From Hydractinia symbiolongicarpus (lineage: Eukaryota > Cnidaria > Hydrozoa > Anthoathecata > Hydractiniidae): a DNA stretch of 64,000 bases. A program made the position numbers and the translations under genes. Positions 10,471 to 20,336 of the stretch are shown in pieces (the first letter of the stretch is position 1; the number at the start of each line of letters is the position of its first letter). The stretch lies in the NCBI RefSeq assembly GCF_029227915.1, contig NC_079885.1, positions 6,696,001 through 6,760,000 of the forward strand, read 5' to 3'. The notes under the pieces are model-generated. The model saw only the letters and a list, made by a program, of their open reading frames with translations, was not told where the DNA came from and made no database searches.

Positions 10471-13094
10471 CAGGGGCGGATCCAGTGTACGTCAGCGTCG
10501 TCATGCAACTGACATAATTTTTACTAAGAATCGTAAAAAATAATAGGGTACTGTGATCCTGCAGTTCCTGCGACCGTCGACCTTTATTTTACGGACCTTT
10601 CTCTTGTGTGACTGAGTTGATGGATACGGCAAAAAGCGACTGACATCCGAAGAATTTTCATGCAATGTGATTGGCTTGCCGGCCGAAATAAGGTATTCTG
10701 ATTGGTTTACAAAAAACTGACGACTTTGACCCATATTTACGGCATTCGAAATGTGACACAGCATGTATTTTTCAATAATCATTGAATTTTTTTGTAACCG
10801 ATGCCGTGTAATTTGAATTTCGGACCAAACGAAAGCAATTAGGAGGGTTTTTTCGGACCAAACGAAAGCAATCAAGAGCTTTTCGGACCAAACGAAAGCA
10901 TGCAACCAGGTGTGGTGACTCACCATGTATGCAGCAATGAGATGCAATAATTTTTTAAATGTGCAAGAAAGATACGTAAAGTTATTACATTAAATTAAGT
11001 CTTTATGTCAAAAATGTAATTACAGTTGCGTAGCTATAGATATTGGAACATATGTAGCTAGCTAGAAATTTCAATGCAGAGTGGGTTATTTTTAAAGTTG
11101 TTGTTGTTGAACCAAAAACTTAGAGAGTTCTGCAATTGCTTTATGTTAAGAAGATAATGCTTTATTATTCTTGTTATCTTTAACACTTGTAATATATAGC
11201 TAATATAAGCATGCACCATCTAACTTTCATATGAAAAATCCTTTTTATACCAATTTTTAATTTTCACAAAATAGGCCCAGAGCACACGTAGACTGATAAT
11301 AACTTCCTGCAGATGTTAATAGCTTACTACTAGGATTTATCATTTGAGGAATTTTGATATTAGTACAAGTCTGTGAATTTTTTAAAAAAAATAATAATTC
11401 ATAACCAATTGTTAAAGTGGCAATTTTATGTGGGTAGTATAAAAAAGCATACTTTTCGCTAATGGTAAACGTCCAATAACTTGTGCAAAAATTAAAACAA
11501 TGGCTTAAAACTTGATATGGTATAGTTTTAGACCAGATCGATGAAAGAGAGTCCAATATACATTGACCTATCATTGTAGTTCTTAAGTTTTTTAATTTAG
11601 GAATTTTCGGTGACTCCGGCAAGGCATTTTTTACAGCACATCTGTTTTAACACATATACAAGAACAAAAACCATTAAAAGCAATTATTCTGATTGAAATA
11701 AGTCAGATAGGAATTGATAAAACTAGTTTAAGCCTAAATTATTTAACCAGTCCAAAGAAATTGTAAAGTACCGGAATGTTCAACTTAAATTATGTTGGTA
11801 CAAAAGCTTAATCATGATTACGACTACGGTTTAAGTGATAAAATTTTTGTTTGTCCTTTATTTATTATGTTATCAATTGAATAATATTTGAGCAAACACA
11901 TTTTGCAGAATAGGCAGTGACCAACCAAACGGATGCATATATGTTTTATTCTGTGGTGCTACATCCAACATGTTGTATAATACAGAAGTTAGTTTCGACA
12001 ATTTACTTATTTCCTGGGATAATTATTTTTAGCTCTTAAAGTCACTGGAGATTGGTTTGTACATCTACATGTCCTAGCTACATGTTGGTGACAATACACT
12101 GGTTGGCGTGCTGCAACATTCCATCATTAGGGTTTTTCCTTTACCCTGAGGTATATATATAGTAAGAATTCTGTTTTACTTTCTTGCTAAGAAGAACATC
12201 AACATTAGTATTCCATCTTACATATGATGATAATGACGCTTTGTACAATTAAACTGGTGTAACACAATAGAATTTGTGGGGAATGAAGCTGTTTTTACTT
12301 GTACTATCAGGCTTGGTTTAGTTTATTTTGGTAGACTAGTTGCGATTGCATGGTTAGTACTCTGAACACAGAAAATTTTTGCCAACTTTCGCCAAATACT
12401 TTAATTTTCCAGTCGTAAGAAAAGTTATGATGTGCCTCCAGACTGTACAGATACATCAAAAACCAAATTTCCTATTTATTACTTAACTGTGGTGCAAAGT
12501 GCAAAGTTGAACCTGTATTTACATCATTAAATGCTAAAAATACTTATGCTCAAGTTCATATTCTGTTTTGTCTGCAAGGTGTTGATGAAGGATGTGATGA
12601 TAATTTTAAAGCCAACCATTTTTGTAATTCTGGTTAAAACAATTCAGCTTCCCCTAGTTAAGCCTACTTTAGCATATAGCAGACTGTCCATGTCTGGAAT
12701 AGCTAACATTACGTTATTAACCATTTCCTAGAAATGCTGACGAGCCCTGATATTGGGCGAAACAGTCTTAAAATATTTGAATTTAAACTGTTGTTTTTAA
12801 TTTTCATACACTTTTGAAACCCTTTAAAAGATGGTTTGTTATTTTCTTGTCCATTCAAAACTTTAGAGCAAAAAATATCTCTAACAAAACTAATAATTTG
12901 GACATTATTTAGGCCGTTTTTAATGCGTAGAGGCTTAAAATAGCGAAAGTTTCTGGGGCTGCGCCCCGCACCCCATGTGCGGCTCACAGCGCCCCCAATG
13001 ACCCCCAGCTGTTTTGGACGCAGCAAATTGCTGTGTTTTTTCTTGCTTCGCAAAAAATGTGACTGACATGTTAAAAATGTTGGATCCGCCCCTG
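10471..13094. mobile_element. 2.6-kb DNA transposon with CAGGGGCGGATCCA ends
   Basis: A perfect 14-bp inverted repeat bounds this region: CAGGGGCGGATCCA at 10471 and its reverse complement ending at 13094. The flanking bases are identical, AAAAC at 10466-10470 and AAAAC at 13095-13099, a plausible 5-bp target-site duplication. CAGGGGCGG-type ends are typical of hAT-like elements, although those usually duplicate 8 bp, so the assignment is tentative. Near the right end there is a GC-rich hairpin-forming stretch (about 12955-13025) next to a GCGAAAGTTTCTGGGG motif. I found no intact transposase. Minus-strand open frames at 10501-10947 and 11257-11622 are unrecognised. Confidence 0.65.
10818..10902. 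repeat. Three short direct repeats (TTCGGACCAAACGAAAGCA)
   Basis: A 19-base unit, TTCGGACCAAACGAAAGCA, occurs three times at about 30-33 base spacing, with slightly different spacers. It lies inside the 10.5-13.1 kb element near its left end. Subterminal direct repeats like this may be transposase-binding sites (inference). Confidence 0.7.
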
Positions 13095-13573
13095 AAAACA
13101 ATATTGTATTACGCTATTTAGGAAAATTATCTCTGAAACTAAGATCTCGTTTAGTGAATACATTTCACAACAGTTCTCCTGGTTGAACACAAACACGTGC
13201 ACAAACTAAACCACAAAGGGACCTGGGATAAAAATAATCTTTTGTAATAGCATTTGAAGCTCTACACAATGAAGGCAACAGGTACATAAATTCCTAAAAT
13301 GTTTTTTGTGCGCATTAATGGGACATTGCTGACGGCAACAAAAATTTTTAAACTACTATATCTCCTTAACCACTGACCAAAACCGCACAATCCTATTTAA
13401 ACTTGATTAGAGTTTCCAGCTAGACACAATACAGGTAACAGCTAAAAAAAATTGTAATAAAAAACCTTCTGCATCAACGGATCATTGCTGACGTGATTAA
13501 AATTTAAATGACAGATCTCATTTCTTATTTCTTTTTTACTTAAGTGGATTTTTCCACGGGCCTTATCGACTAG
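13095..13573 (+). mobile_element. Helitron-like element, 3' part
   Basis: The 3' end is clear: GTGGATTTTTCCAC forms a hairpin, followed 12 bases later by CTAG at 13570-13573 and then T. This is the layout of a canonical Helitron 3' terminus (hairpin about 10-12 nt before CTRR, insertion before T). The 5' limit was not found. The interior shares blocks with the 18.5-19.3 kb element (GACGTCAGCAAAATTTTTAAAC-like and TACACAATGAAGGCAACAGG). Confidence 0.6.
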
Positions 13574-14214
13574 TCTCTATTATAATAATACGGAGGTTCC
13601 GTCTGCCTTTGCGTCTGCTTTTGCAAAGTGGATTATATTCTTCACAATTTTCTTTATAAAGTCTATAAAACATCACCTATAGATTTGTTTGGTAAATCAG
13701 CAATGTTGATGTTAAACTATTGACGTCAAAGGAAAGTACATTAATATTAGTGATTATGATTTTTCACCGTGTGTGTAACTAGAGACCACCTAAGACCAAA
13801 TTAAGTAATCGTTCCAAACCTGGGTCCCCAAATCCGTTTTCGAATGGACATCAAAAAACTTTTAAGCTGCAATATCTCTGCAACCGTTTGTCAAAGAAAC
13901 ATTTTCTTAATCAGGGTTTCAAGATCAATACGATGAAGACAACAGGTATACAAATTTCTATTTTTTGTGTTTTGGTGGGTTTTTACTGACGTCAGCAAAA
14001 TTTTTAAACCATTTTATCTCCTTAGGCGTTCGTCAAAACATATGATCCCATATGCATTATTTGGTCAGCATTTCAACTCTATACATTACAGGCAACGAAT
14101 AAACTAAATTTCACCCTTTTTTGTATTTGCAGTGCTGACGTCAGCATAAAATCTAAAACAACCTATTTTTCCTTTGTCCTTCTGCTTAAGTGGATTTTTC
14201 CACGGTCCTTATCG
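13574..14214 (+). mobile_element. Helitron-like nonautonomous element, decayed 3' end
   Basis: It starts with TCTCTATTATAATAATACGG immediately after the CTAG of the preceding copy. It ends in the same hairpin (GTGGATTTTTCCAC) near 14190-14203, but the final CTAG has diverged (ATCGGATT). The interior repeats the TGACGTCAGCA and GAAGACAACAGGTATAC blocks seen in the other copies. There is no Rep/helicase coding, so it is nonautonomous. Confidence 0.6.
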
Positions 14215-15651
14215 GATTTTTACGACATATACAAACGACTACTAAATGAAATATATACAGGCAAAATGCACATAGATGAAACATGCCAATAATTACAAAC
14301 ACAGACTTACAAACATTATACTACCGAATGAACAATTGCCCAACAACATTAAAGTATTTTGTATCTGTGACAACCAAATTTATGTTAACAAGAAAAAAAA
14401 TATGCTCTAATATAATAAGAGCTTTTTTCGGTGAAGATACGCGTTTAAAACGACAACTGAACTTCAATTAAACAAAATTACCAACATCGTCAAAAAAGAG
14501 CTATTTATAAAAACTTTATAGTCGCGGAGCATATGAGAAATTTTTTGGTCGATTGAAATAATTTTAACTTGTTGAACCTGCTAGATAATCACTCATATAT
14601 TCCGAAAATCTTTACTGGAATTATTGGATGCACCAACTCCTTGTTTCCAGGCTATTTTCTCATTTTAAGACGTCATCCATAGGAAAAAAACCTAATTTAA
14701 GACTTTTAAAATACGATGCAATAACTGTCTAAGAGCTCTAGGGAAGAGGCTGCAGTTGGATGTGGATGTTTTGATTAGTTCAAATCATTTTATAGGTTTT
14801 TTAAAAAATTAATGGTACGTGAGAAATCAAAAAAAGACCAATGTGTGAAACTAATCCCAGTAAAAAGTTGAAAAAATGATAAACTGCAAAAGATTTTACT
14901 CGCGAAATTTCCTACGCTAACTTTTCTATATGCTGTGTGCACAGATAATGAAATTGTTCTTATAAGAAAAGTGTATATCTTGAGAGAGAATTGCTGCATT
15001 GTTCCTCTTTTATGACGAAATCTAGACTACCACTTCCTACTTTTTTTAATGAGCTCTCCGGAAGTATAAGTGACTTTGACGGGAGTAGTTTTTGTTCCCT
15101 AATTTTTTTGTTGACAGTTCTACAGTTAACTAGTCGATAATTGATCAATCCACTCAAGCAGATAAACAAATATTTCCATTATTATGATGACGTCAGCAAA
15201 GACAAATCGATCCACAAAAATTCTCTTTCGAAATTTGTATGATACCCGCTGCCGTTATTTTGTAAAGCCTGAAACTTTGATAAAGAAAATGTACAGGATC
15301 ATGTGCTTTTGACGAATGGTTACAGAGATATTGCGGTTTTAAGGTTTTTTGATGAAATTTTCTTGATAAGCGTTTCAAGCTCTAAGAAAAAGATTTGTGT
15401 ACTTTTGTGGGACATTGCTGATGTCAGCAAAAATTTTAAACCCTTTTATATCCCTAACCATTCGTCAAAAGCACATGATTCTACATTTTGATCGCCAGCG
15501 TTTCAAGGTTTTTTAAGAGAGGTAGCGGGTAAAGAAATTTTTATTTAGAATAACGCTGGGTCATTGTTCACCTCATCAAAATTTAAATGACAGATCTTTT
15601 TTATATTGGTTTTTGCTTAGGTGGATTTTTTCAAGGGGCTTTATAAACTAG
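14215..15651 (+). mobile_element. Region of Helitron-like sequence ending in CTAG
   Basis: The last part (about 15185-15651) shares the internal blocks of the family (GACGTCAGCAAAG, CATTCGTCAAAAGCACATGAT, GATCGCCAGCGTTTCAAGG). It ends with a degraded hairpin (GTGGATTTTTTCAAGGGG) and AACTAG at 15646-15651. The first part (about 14215-15180) is AT-rich with no gene or recognisable repeat. Confidence 0.45.
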
Positions 15652-16120
15652 TCTTTATAAATAGGAAAAGTGTTCGTCTGTCTGTGACAGGCATTTTCCT
15701 TTGATGTCGCCGAAAAACTTATGTCTTTAATGTTAAATTTTTTGACGTTACGGCACGACGTTAATAACATTAATGAAACGTCAATATTTTAATTTAAAAT
15801 AACGAAGCCATTACAATGCACGTAAAACTTTGAGGTCAAATGACATGAAAATGAGGGTGGTGGCGTCAGTCATTTTTTACTGCTTAGTTAACTAGGGACA
15901 CCCTGGGACTAGATTGGGTAAGTTTTTAAAACCTGATTCCGCGAATCCTTTTCGGAATGAACGTGTTAGTAACATCATTAAAAAACCTTTAAACAGTATG
16001 CAAAAGTTGATGAACACAATAATACGCCAGTTCCGTGTGTCTGTGACAGGCAAAGTTGATATCGTCATTTTCCTTTGATGTTGCCGAAAAAATCTTTGAT
16101 GTTACTGAAAAAAAATATGT
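15652..16120 (+). mobile_element. Helitron-like 5' part, second head directly after a tail
   Basis: It begins TCTTTATAAATAGG at 15652, directly after the preceding CTAG, followed by the family 5' block (GTTCGTCTGTCTGTGACAGG, then ATTTTCCTTTGATGTCGCCG). A second GTGTCTGTGACAGGCAAAG block occurs at about 16039-16059. No matching 3' hairpin was found, so the copy is truncated or broken by a later event. Confidence 0.45.
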
Positions 16121-17280
16121 CTATTTTGTTAGCGGGTTTACTTTGTTTACATCACGTGATGAAAACGACTCAATTTGATTTGCTGAAATTAATTTAACAG
16201 CTAACTTTCTTTCCTCGAGACCGAAAAAAACACAAAAGAAAGGTCCCTTCGTCTTGAAAAAAGTGCAACATGTGATGACTCTAAGTACTCTAAGTAAAGA
16301 AGTAGAAGTAAAAAAATAAAGTTGAAAGCCACAAGAAGTTACTTCGGAAGTGAAGAGTAGAGCTAGGAAGTAGTAAAGTAAAGTTAGAAGTAGAAAATGC
16401 ATGCTAGAGATTCAAGTGGATTGGAATTCAGAAAAAGTAAGGACTTTGATATATTTAGACGTTCCGTTTTTATGTCGCTGAAGCTGCGTGTTACTTTTTT
16501 TTATGTAGTACACTTAAAGTCGCATTCCTAAAATCGCATTCTCAAAAAAAATCCATTAAAGCTCCAAATTCTTAAAGTTTTTACCGCGTTTTATTTAAAA
16601 ATAAAAAAGCTAGCCATATTTGTTTACAATTTTTTTGCATAATTAATGTGTCCCCTGGTGCGTAACTAATGTATTTGTCCTAAAATTCAAAATGCTACAT
16701 AAAGCTGTTAGCTGGCTAACAAACTAATTTGCTGGACAAACGGAAAACTTTGGTTTGTTTTACATTACTATTGTTTCTCTTTATAATGTCTTTTACTAAG
16801 CATGAATACCTAGCTGTAGACCCAGTTAAGTCTCCCCAGTTGAAGTATATTTAACTGGCTGTCTTAGCTACTGTTATCTGATAGCTAATGTTAGCTTTAA
16901 GGCTCCCATCCCAAGCTTAGCTAGCTCTAACCTATCTCTTCTTTTTTGAACACGAATTATGATGAAACAAGCTAGCTACAAAATCTTTCTTGAACTTTTA
17001 GGATGGTGTGACTCATTGTTATGCCCATAGAGTATAATTTTTTCACATTATTTGGGGACCAAAATATGACAAGTGGAACGAAGTTTATAGAATTTAAAGT
17101 GTGTGTGTTAAGTTAATTTTATTGTTTTGTTTCTGACATCCTGTTAAACTTTTGTCAGCCTACATGTAATATGCCAGGTTTTTTTACATTTGATTGGAAA
17201 TTTACGTGTGTTTATGATGACTTTGGGTTAAAAAAAATTATGAGAGGATGGTATGATTAAGTCAGTTTATAATTGTTTGT
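16121..17280. other. Non-coding AT-rich interval
   Basis: No gene recognised. A purine-rich stretch of degenerate AAGTAGAAGTAAAG-like repeats lies at about 16280-16398. Otherwise it is unremarkable AT-rich sequence. Confidence 0.3.
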
Positions 17281-18400
17281 GTTGCAAAATGCTGTTTTTT
17301 AAAATTTTGTGTAAATTTTTGTGGAAATAAACCACATGCAATATATACTGAAAAAACAAATTTTTGTAGAATCAGACTTCACTGTAAGCTGTTGTATAAG
17401 CTAATGTCTTTATATTTCGTAATATAAACTATTGTTGAGGAGAACTGTATGTGATGTCATTTTTGGTGGAAGAAAATTCCATGGTTTCAGAGTTTTGTTT
17501 TTCTTGAGAATTTTACAAAATTTTGTAGGGATATATAAATGTTTGCTGATGATAAAGAAATACTTAATGTTCGGACTGAAACTGTTTTTGTTTTTTATAT
17601 TTTGTAATCTAACGGGCGAGGACTGTATACACTGAAATGACTGATTTTTCTAAATTCTGATGTGTTTTATAACCCTTTTGTAGTAGATTAATGGGTATTG
17701 GCAATATACAATATGCTGAATGAAATTATTTTGTTTAGATGTGTTTCTCAAAAACCAATCTGTTTTACATTTTGTGTACACTTTTGTTTACGAACCGTAT
17801 ACAATGTTTCCAAAATAATGAGCTTTTTTATTCAAGTTTATTCTTTGCTTATTGATTTTTTGACATTTAGGTTCAAAATTGTTGGTAAAGGGCAGTACGG
17901 ATCATCATACTACAAAAGAAAAAATTTTGTCTTCTTAACTGGTTGATTTTTACATTTTGTGTAAATTTTTTGTGGGAGAGCATGGTATGCAACTGAAATG
18001 ACTGATTTTTGTAGATTTAAATTTGATGTTTTCCAAACTATGGCTTTTTCATATTTTTGTATGAGTTTTTAAGGGAAAGACAATTTTTAAAATGTGTAAC
18101 TCTTGTAGGCCAACTTTTTGACATTTCAGAATAAAATACTGAGGGTTTTCAACATAATCACTTATAAGATGTACATATTTGAGATGGGTTATTTCTGACA
18201 TTGTTATTATCCGTGTTGTGACTGTCAGTGTTGTAACTGTCGGTGTTCTTACTGTCGGTTTTGTGAGTATTGGTGTTGTGAGTGTCGATGTTGTGAGTGT
18301 CGTTGTTGTAACTTTTTATTAACTAGATTTTGCACCTTGCATGTTGTTCTTTATTATTTTGTGTAAGATTTGTGTGGAGGATTTAATGCGATTTGACATT
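17281..18400. repeat. Degenerate long tandem repeats
   Basis: A block containing ACATTTTGTGTAAATTTTTG, a GGTATGCAA-like middle and ACTGAAATGACTGATTTTTG recurs in diverged form at about 17300, 17595, 17765, 17950 and 18355. This suggests an old tandem array with a unit near 150-220 bp. Short open frames inside it are not protein-like. Confidence 0.5.
18213..18312 (+). repeat. 15-bp minisatellite, about seven copies
   Basis: Tandem copies of a 15-base unit close to GTGTTGTGACTGTCG with one to three substitutions per copy. It lies inside the degenerate repeat field and is not coding. Confidence 0.85.
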
Positions 18401-18419
18401 TGATATTTGGTGTAAAATT

Positions 18420-18532
18420 TTCAGAAATTTTTTTTGTAAATGCACTGATGGCGTCAGCAAAACATCTATAGCAACCTATTTTTTCATTGGCCTTTTGGCT
18501 AAGTGGATTTTTCCACGGGCCTTATCGACTAG
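18420..18532 (+). mobile_element. Helitron-like 3' terminus, truncated copy
   Basis: A 3' end of the family: GTGGATTTTTCCAC hairpin, 12-base spacer, CTAG at 18529-18532. Only about 110 bases of recognisable family sequence precede it. Confidence 0.65.
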
Positions 18533-19266
18533 TCTCTTATAATAATACAGAGACTGTGTCTGTTTGTATCAGGCAAAGTGGATGTCTTCATTTGATGTTG
18601 TCGAAAAGGTTATGTCTAATATGTTTTATGTCTAATATATTTTTTGACGTTAGAGCGCGACGAAAATAACACTACTTTAACGTCAATATCCTATATTAAA
18701 TTAACGAAGCCATTGCAGTCCACCTAAAATTTTGAGGCCAAATAACTTGGAAACGAGGTGGTGACGTCATTGTTTTTCACCGCGTGGGTAACTAGGGACC
18801 ACCTGGGACCAATTTGGGTAATTTTCCAAACCTGGGTCCCCAAATCCGTTTCGGAATGAACGGGTTTATGACGTCATCAAAGAACCTTTAAACCCCATTA
18901 TCTCTGCAACCGTTTGTCAAAAGTACATGATCCTATACATTTTCTTGATCAGCGTTTAAAGAGCTACAACATGAAGGCAACGGGTATACAAATTTTGAAA
19001 AAATAATTTTCTGTACTTTTATTAGGGACTTTGCTGACGTCAGCAAAATTTTTAAACCCGTAAATCTCATTAACCATTCATCAAAAGCACGTAATTACAT
19101 ACATTCTCTTGATCAGCGCTTTAAGGTCTACACAATAAAGGCAACGTAAGAACAAGGTTCTAATATTTTTTGCAGATGGGTTGCTGACGTCATCAAAATT
19201 CATATGACGCTTATTTTTCAATTTTATCCTGCTTCAGTGGATTTTTCCACGGGCTTTATCAACTAG
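18533..19266 (+). mobile_element. Complete 734-bp Helitron-like nonautonomous element
   Basis: 5' end TCTCTTATAATAATACAG at 18533, directly abutting the CTAG of the previous copy. 3' end GTGGATTTTTCCAC hairpin, 12-base spacer and CTAG at 19263-19266, followed by T. Three internal direct repeats start with GACGTCA at 18870, 19036 and 19186 (periods 166 and 150) and include TCTTGATCAGCG and GAAGGCAACGGGTATAC blocks. It carries no Rep/helicase gene, so it would depend on an autonomous relative elsewhere. Confidence 0.75.
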
Positions 19267-19703
19267 TAATTTGTATAATTTCTCAGATTGTGGTCTACTT
19301 GATGATTAAAAACTGAGAACTCTGTGGTCAAGGTGATTGTAAAAGTAGTACTAGCTAGCTATACACTCAAAGTTTGTGGGTGAAAAGAAATTTACAAGGG
19401 TTGTTTAACACGAAAAGTCTAAAGGAGTTTTTTACCAACATTTTGGTTCATGGTATGCCATATTAAACATTATTTTTTTGCAGAAAAACCTTTGAAATCG
19501 TGTTTTGTAAATTTTGGACAAAAAGAAAGTGACAGTGTATGTAACGAAAATTCTAAACCCCCGGTCAATACAGAAGCCAAAAATTTCGAAAAGTTTGTCA
19601 GAAACTAGCTCGTTGTCACGACAAATAAAGAGAAGTTACAGTATAAAACACAAAACTCTTTTACATTTATAATTGGCTAGAACAGAGGAGGACAGGACAG
19701 GAT
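19267..19703. other. Non-coding interval before the LINE fragment
   Basis: AT-rich with no recognised gene. The last about 60 bases may still belong to the upstream part of the LINE insertion. Confidence 0.3.
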
Positions 19704-20336
19704 TTGGCTAGCACAGAGGATGAGAAAAGGGTACCTTGGAAGCATTATTATCAGAGGTTGCTTAACAATGAGTTTGATTGGGATGAGGATAATTTGTCTG
19801 ATGATAATGTTGTAGAAGGGCCAGCTATGCAGATCAAGACAGAATGGGTAGTGGAGGCTATTAGAAAATTGAAGATTGGCAAGGCTGCAGGAGTATCACG
19901 TATGGTTGCAGAGATGGTAAAAGCATCTGGATATATTGGTGTTGAGCTTATTAAAAGTCTTGCTAATCAGATTATAAAGGATGGTGCTATTCCGAGTGAG
20001 TGGCAGTCGAGTGTAATAGTAAATTTTTTCAAGGGCAAGGGTGATGCATTAGACAGAGGTAACTATACAGGTTTGAAGTTGGTTGATTAAGTAATGAAAG
20101 TGATTGAAAGAATGATTGATAAGTTACTTACAGAAAAAATTGATATAGATTAGATGCAGTTTGGTTTTGTTCCAGGGCGTGGCACTACAGATGCAATATT
20201 TTTACTCAGACAGCTTCAGGAAAAGTATTTAGGAAAGAGAAAGAATCTCTATTTTGCCTTTGTAAATTTAGAGAAAGCTTTTGATAGAGTGCCACGTAAA
20301 GTTATTTGGTGGGCTATGAGAAAATTATGTAGGTCC
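19704..20336 (+). pseudogene. Non-LTR retrotransposon (LINE) reverse transcriptase fragment, inactive
   Basis: One frame runs through the region, interrupted by a TAA at 20088-20090 and a TAG at 20151-20153. The parts on both sides match the RT fingers/palm of LINEs: KLKIGKAAG then GAIPSEWQSS, a KGKGD..NY motif, QFGFVPGRGTTDAIF, and FVNLEKAFDRVPR, where FVNLEKAFD stands where LINEs have F-D-EKAFD. The frame then ends in unrelated sequence near 20336. The endonuclease domain, YADD box and 3' end are missing, so this is a 5'- and 3'-truncated dead copy. Confidence 0.88.

Noticed and set aside
11257-11622. 121-codon minus-strand frame
   Set aside because: No recognisable motif, and its composition looks like translated AT-rich non-coding DNA inside a transposon.
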